Below, in pieces: positions 63,508 to 64,000 of a stretch of 64,000 nt of DNA; positions within the stretch are counted from its first letter, which is position 1; the number at the start of each line of letters is the position of its first letter. The notes under the pieces are model-generated. The model was not told where the DNA came from and searched no databases. It was given only the letters and a program-made list of their open reading frames with translations. This DNA comes from Ardenticatena sp. (GTDB lineage Bacteria; Chloroflexota; Anaerolineae; Ardenticatenales; Ardenticatenaceae): contig WFOS01000037.1 in the NCBI GenBank assembly GCA_015487975.1, positions 1 to 64,000 on the forward strand, in the 5' to 3' direction. The position numbers and the translations under genes were made by a program.

Positions 63508-64000
63508 GCGACAGCCTCGCTTCGTGGTTGCAGTACCGGCAACTGTTCGGCGATCGGCGCGAATGCGAATTCGCGTAGCAATGCGTCCAGTTTCCTGGCG
63601 ACGGAATGCCGCCCAACGCCTTGCGAGAGCCGTAAGCGCCACGGCACATGGTGAGGAATGCTGGCGAATTCGTCTGGATCGAGTTCGTAGGGGTGCAGGT
63701 AGACAACAGCCGGGATGTCTTCGGTTTCCAGCCGACGAAGAGCGCGGCGGGTGATGGCATAGGGCATGAGCCGAAAGTACCCACCACCAGCCACAGGCCA
63801 GCGTCGGCCACCCCATTCGATGGTCGAAAGGGGAATTTCCAGCAGCCCGTTGGGCAGGGTATGTGGATGGCGCGGGGCGTCTGGGATGCCGTAGCGCGGG
63901 GTGCGGACTGGAAAGATGCTTGAATCGTAGCACAGTCCGGCCGCATGCACGATGTCGAACGCCCATGGCGTGTCTGCGCGCACGGAGAAATCGGGGGCGC
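63504..64000 (-). CDS. Polysaccharide deacetylase, XrtA/DUF3473-associated type (5' end outside window)
   Basis: C-terminal 164 residues of a gene that enters from the right edge; the frame has no stop up to base 64000. SVRADTPWAFDIVHAAGLCYDSSIFP, YFRLMPYAITRRALRRLE and VVYLHPYELDPDE match the end of exopolysaccharide deacetylases with the DUF3473 tail. The catalytic Asp and His of the first half lie outside. It is probably the upstream member of the operon. Confidence 0.85.
   Translation of the reverse strand, partial: APDFSVRADTPWAFDIVHAAGLCYDSSIFPVRTPRYGIPDAPRHPHTLPNGLLEIPLSTIEWGGRRWPVAGGGYFRLMPYAITRRALRRLETEDIPAVVYLHPYELDPDEFASIPHHVPWRLRLSQGVGRHSVARKLDALLREFAFAPIAEQLPVLQPRSEAVA

Overview
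The window looks like a chromosomal segment of a Chloroflexota bacterium, probably a thermophilic, Ardenticatena-like lineage. This rests on gene types (SpoVS, gingipain-type C25 peptidase, cyclase/AAA/TPR giant regulator, ECF cobalamin import, long exopolysaccharide operon), not on a marker gene, so the taxonomy is inference.

Layout. (1) 0.4-11 kb: MgtE magnesium channel; a cyclase-like/AAA/TPR protein followed by a large exported C25 cysteine peptidase carrying six GRISSI repeats; a 57-residue exported peptide ending NGRISVI; spoVS. (2) 11.5-30.4 kb: an AT-richer RiPP island. It holds a NarL-type sensor kinase/regulator pair, a LolD/MacB-type ATPase, decayed IS701 and IS630 elements, two tiny precursor peptides with the same C-terminal core RCSSCCSTCC, an ABC-2 exporter, an E1-like leader-binding protein, three YcaO proteins, a methyltransferase, a SagB-type dehydrogenase, a BtrH-N protein, an HExxH protein and an FtsX-like permease. 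This is a thiazole/oxazole-modified microcin (TOMM, linear azol(in)e peptide) cluster and is the most novel part of the window. (3) 30.6-31.7 kb: a family 2 glycosyltransferase. (4) 31.8-39.6 kb: a cobalamin riboswitch followed by an operon for two exported proteins that together resemble the two halves of animal transcobalamin/intrinsic factor, a complete ECF transporter (T, fused A1A2, S), and cobS, cbiR and cobU for corrinoid remodelling. (5) 39.5-43.8 kb: an orphan NarL-type regulator and two exported proteins. (6) 43.8-64 kb: a long minus-strand exopolysaccharide/surface operon (deacetylase, acyltransferase, WbqC, sulfatase-like, flippase, ligase, glycosyltransferase, aminotransferase, sugar transferase, Wzz-like, CapD-like, HlyD-like and accessory enzymes) running off the right edge.

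How the genes work together in the RiPP island: the E1-like protein should bind the precursor leaders and present the Cys/Ser/Thr core to YcaO enzymes for cyclodehydration. The SagB protein would oxidise azolines to azoles, the methyltransferase may cap the N-terminal Arg after leader removal (as in plantazolicin), the HExxH and/or BtrH-N protein may process the product, and two ABC systems would export it. A 154-bp upstream region is present twice (14564 and 17605), and a 32-bp part of it recurs inverted upstream of the LolD-type ATPase, which suggests a shared control signal. No tRNA, rRNA or CRISPR array was recognised.
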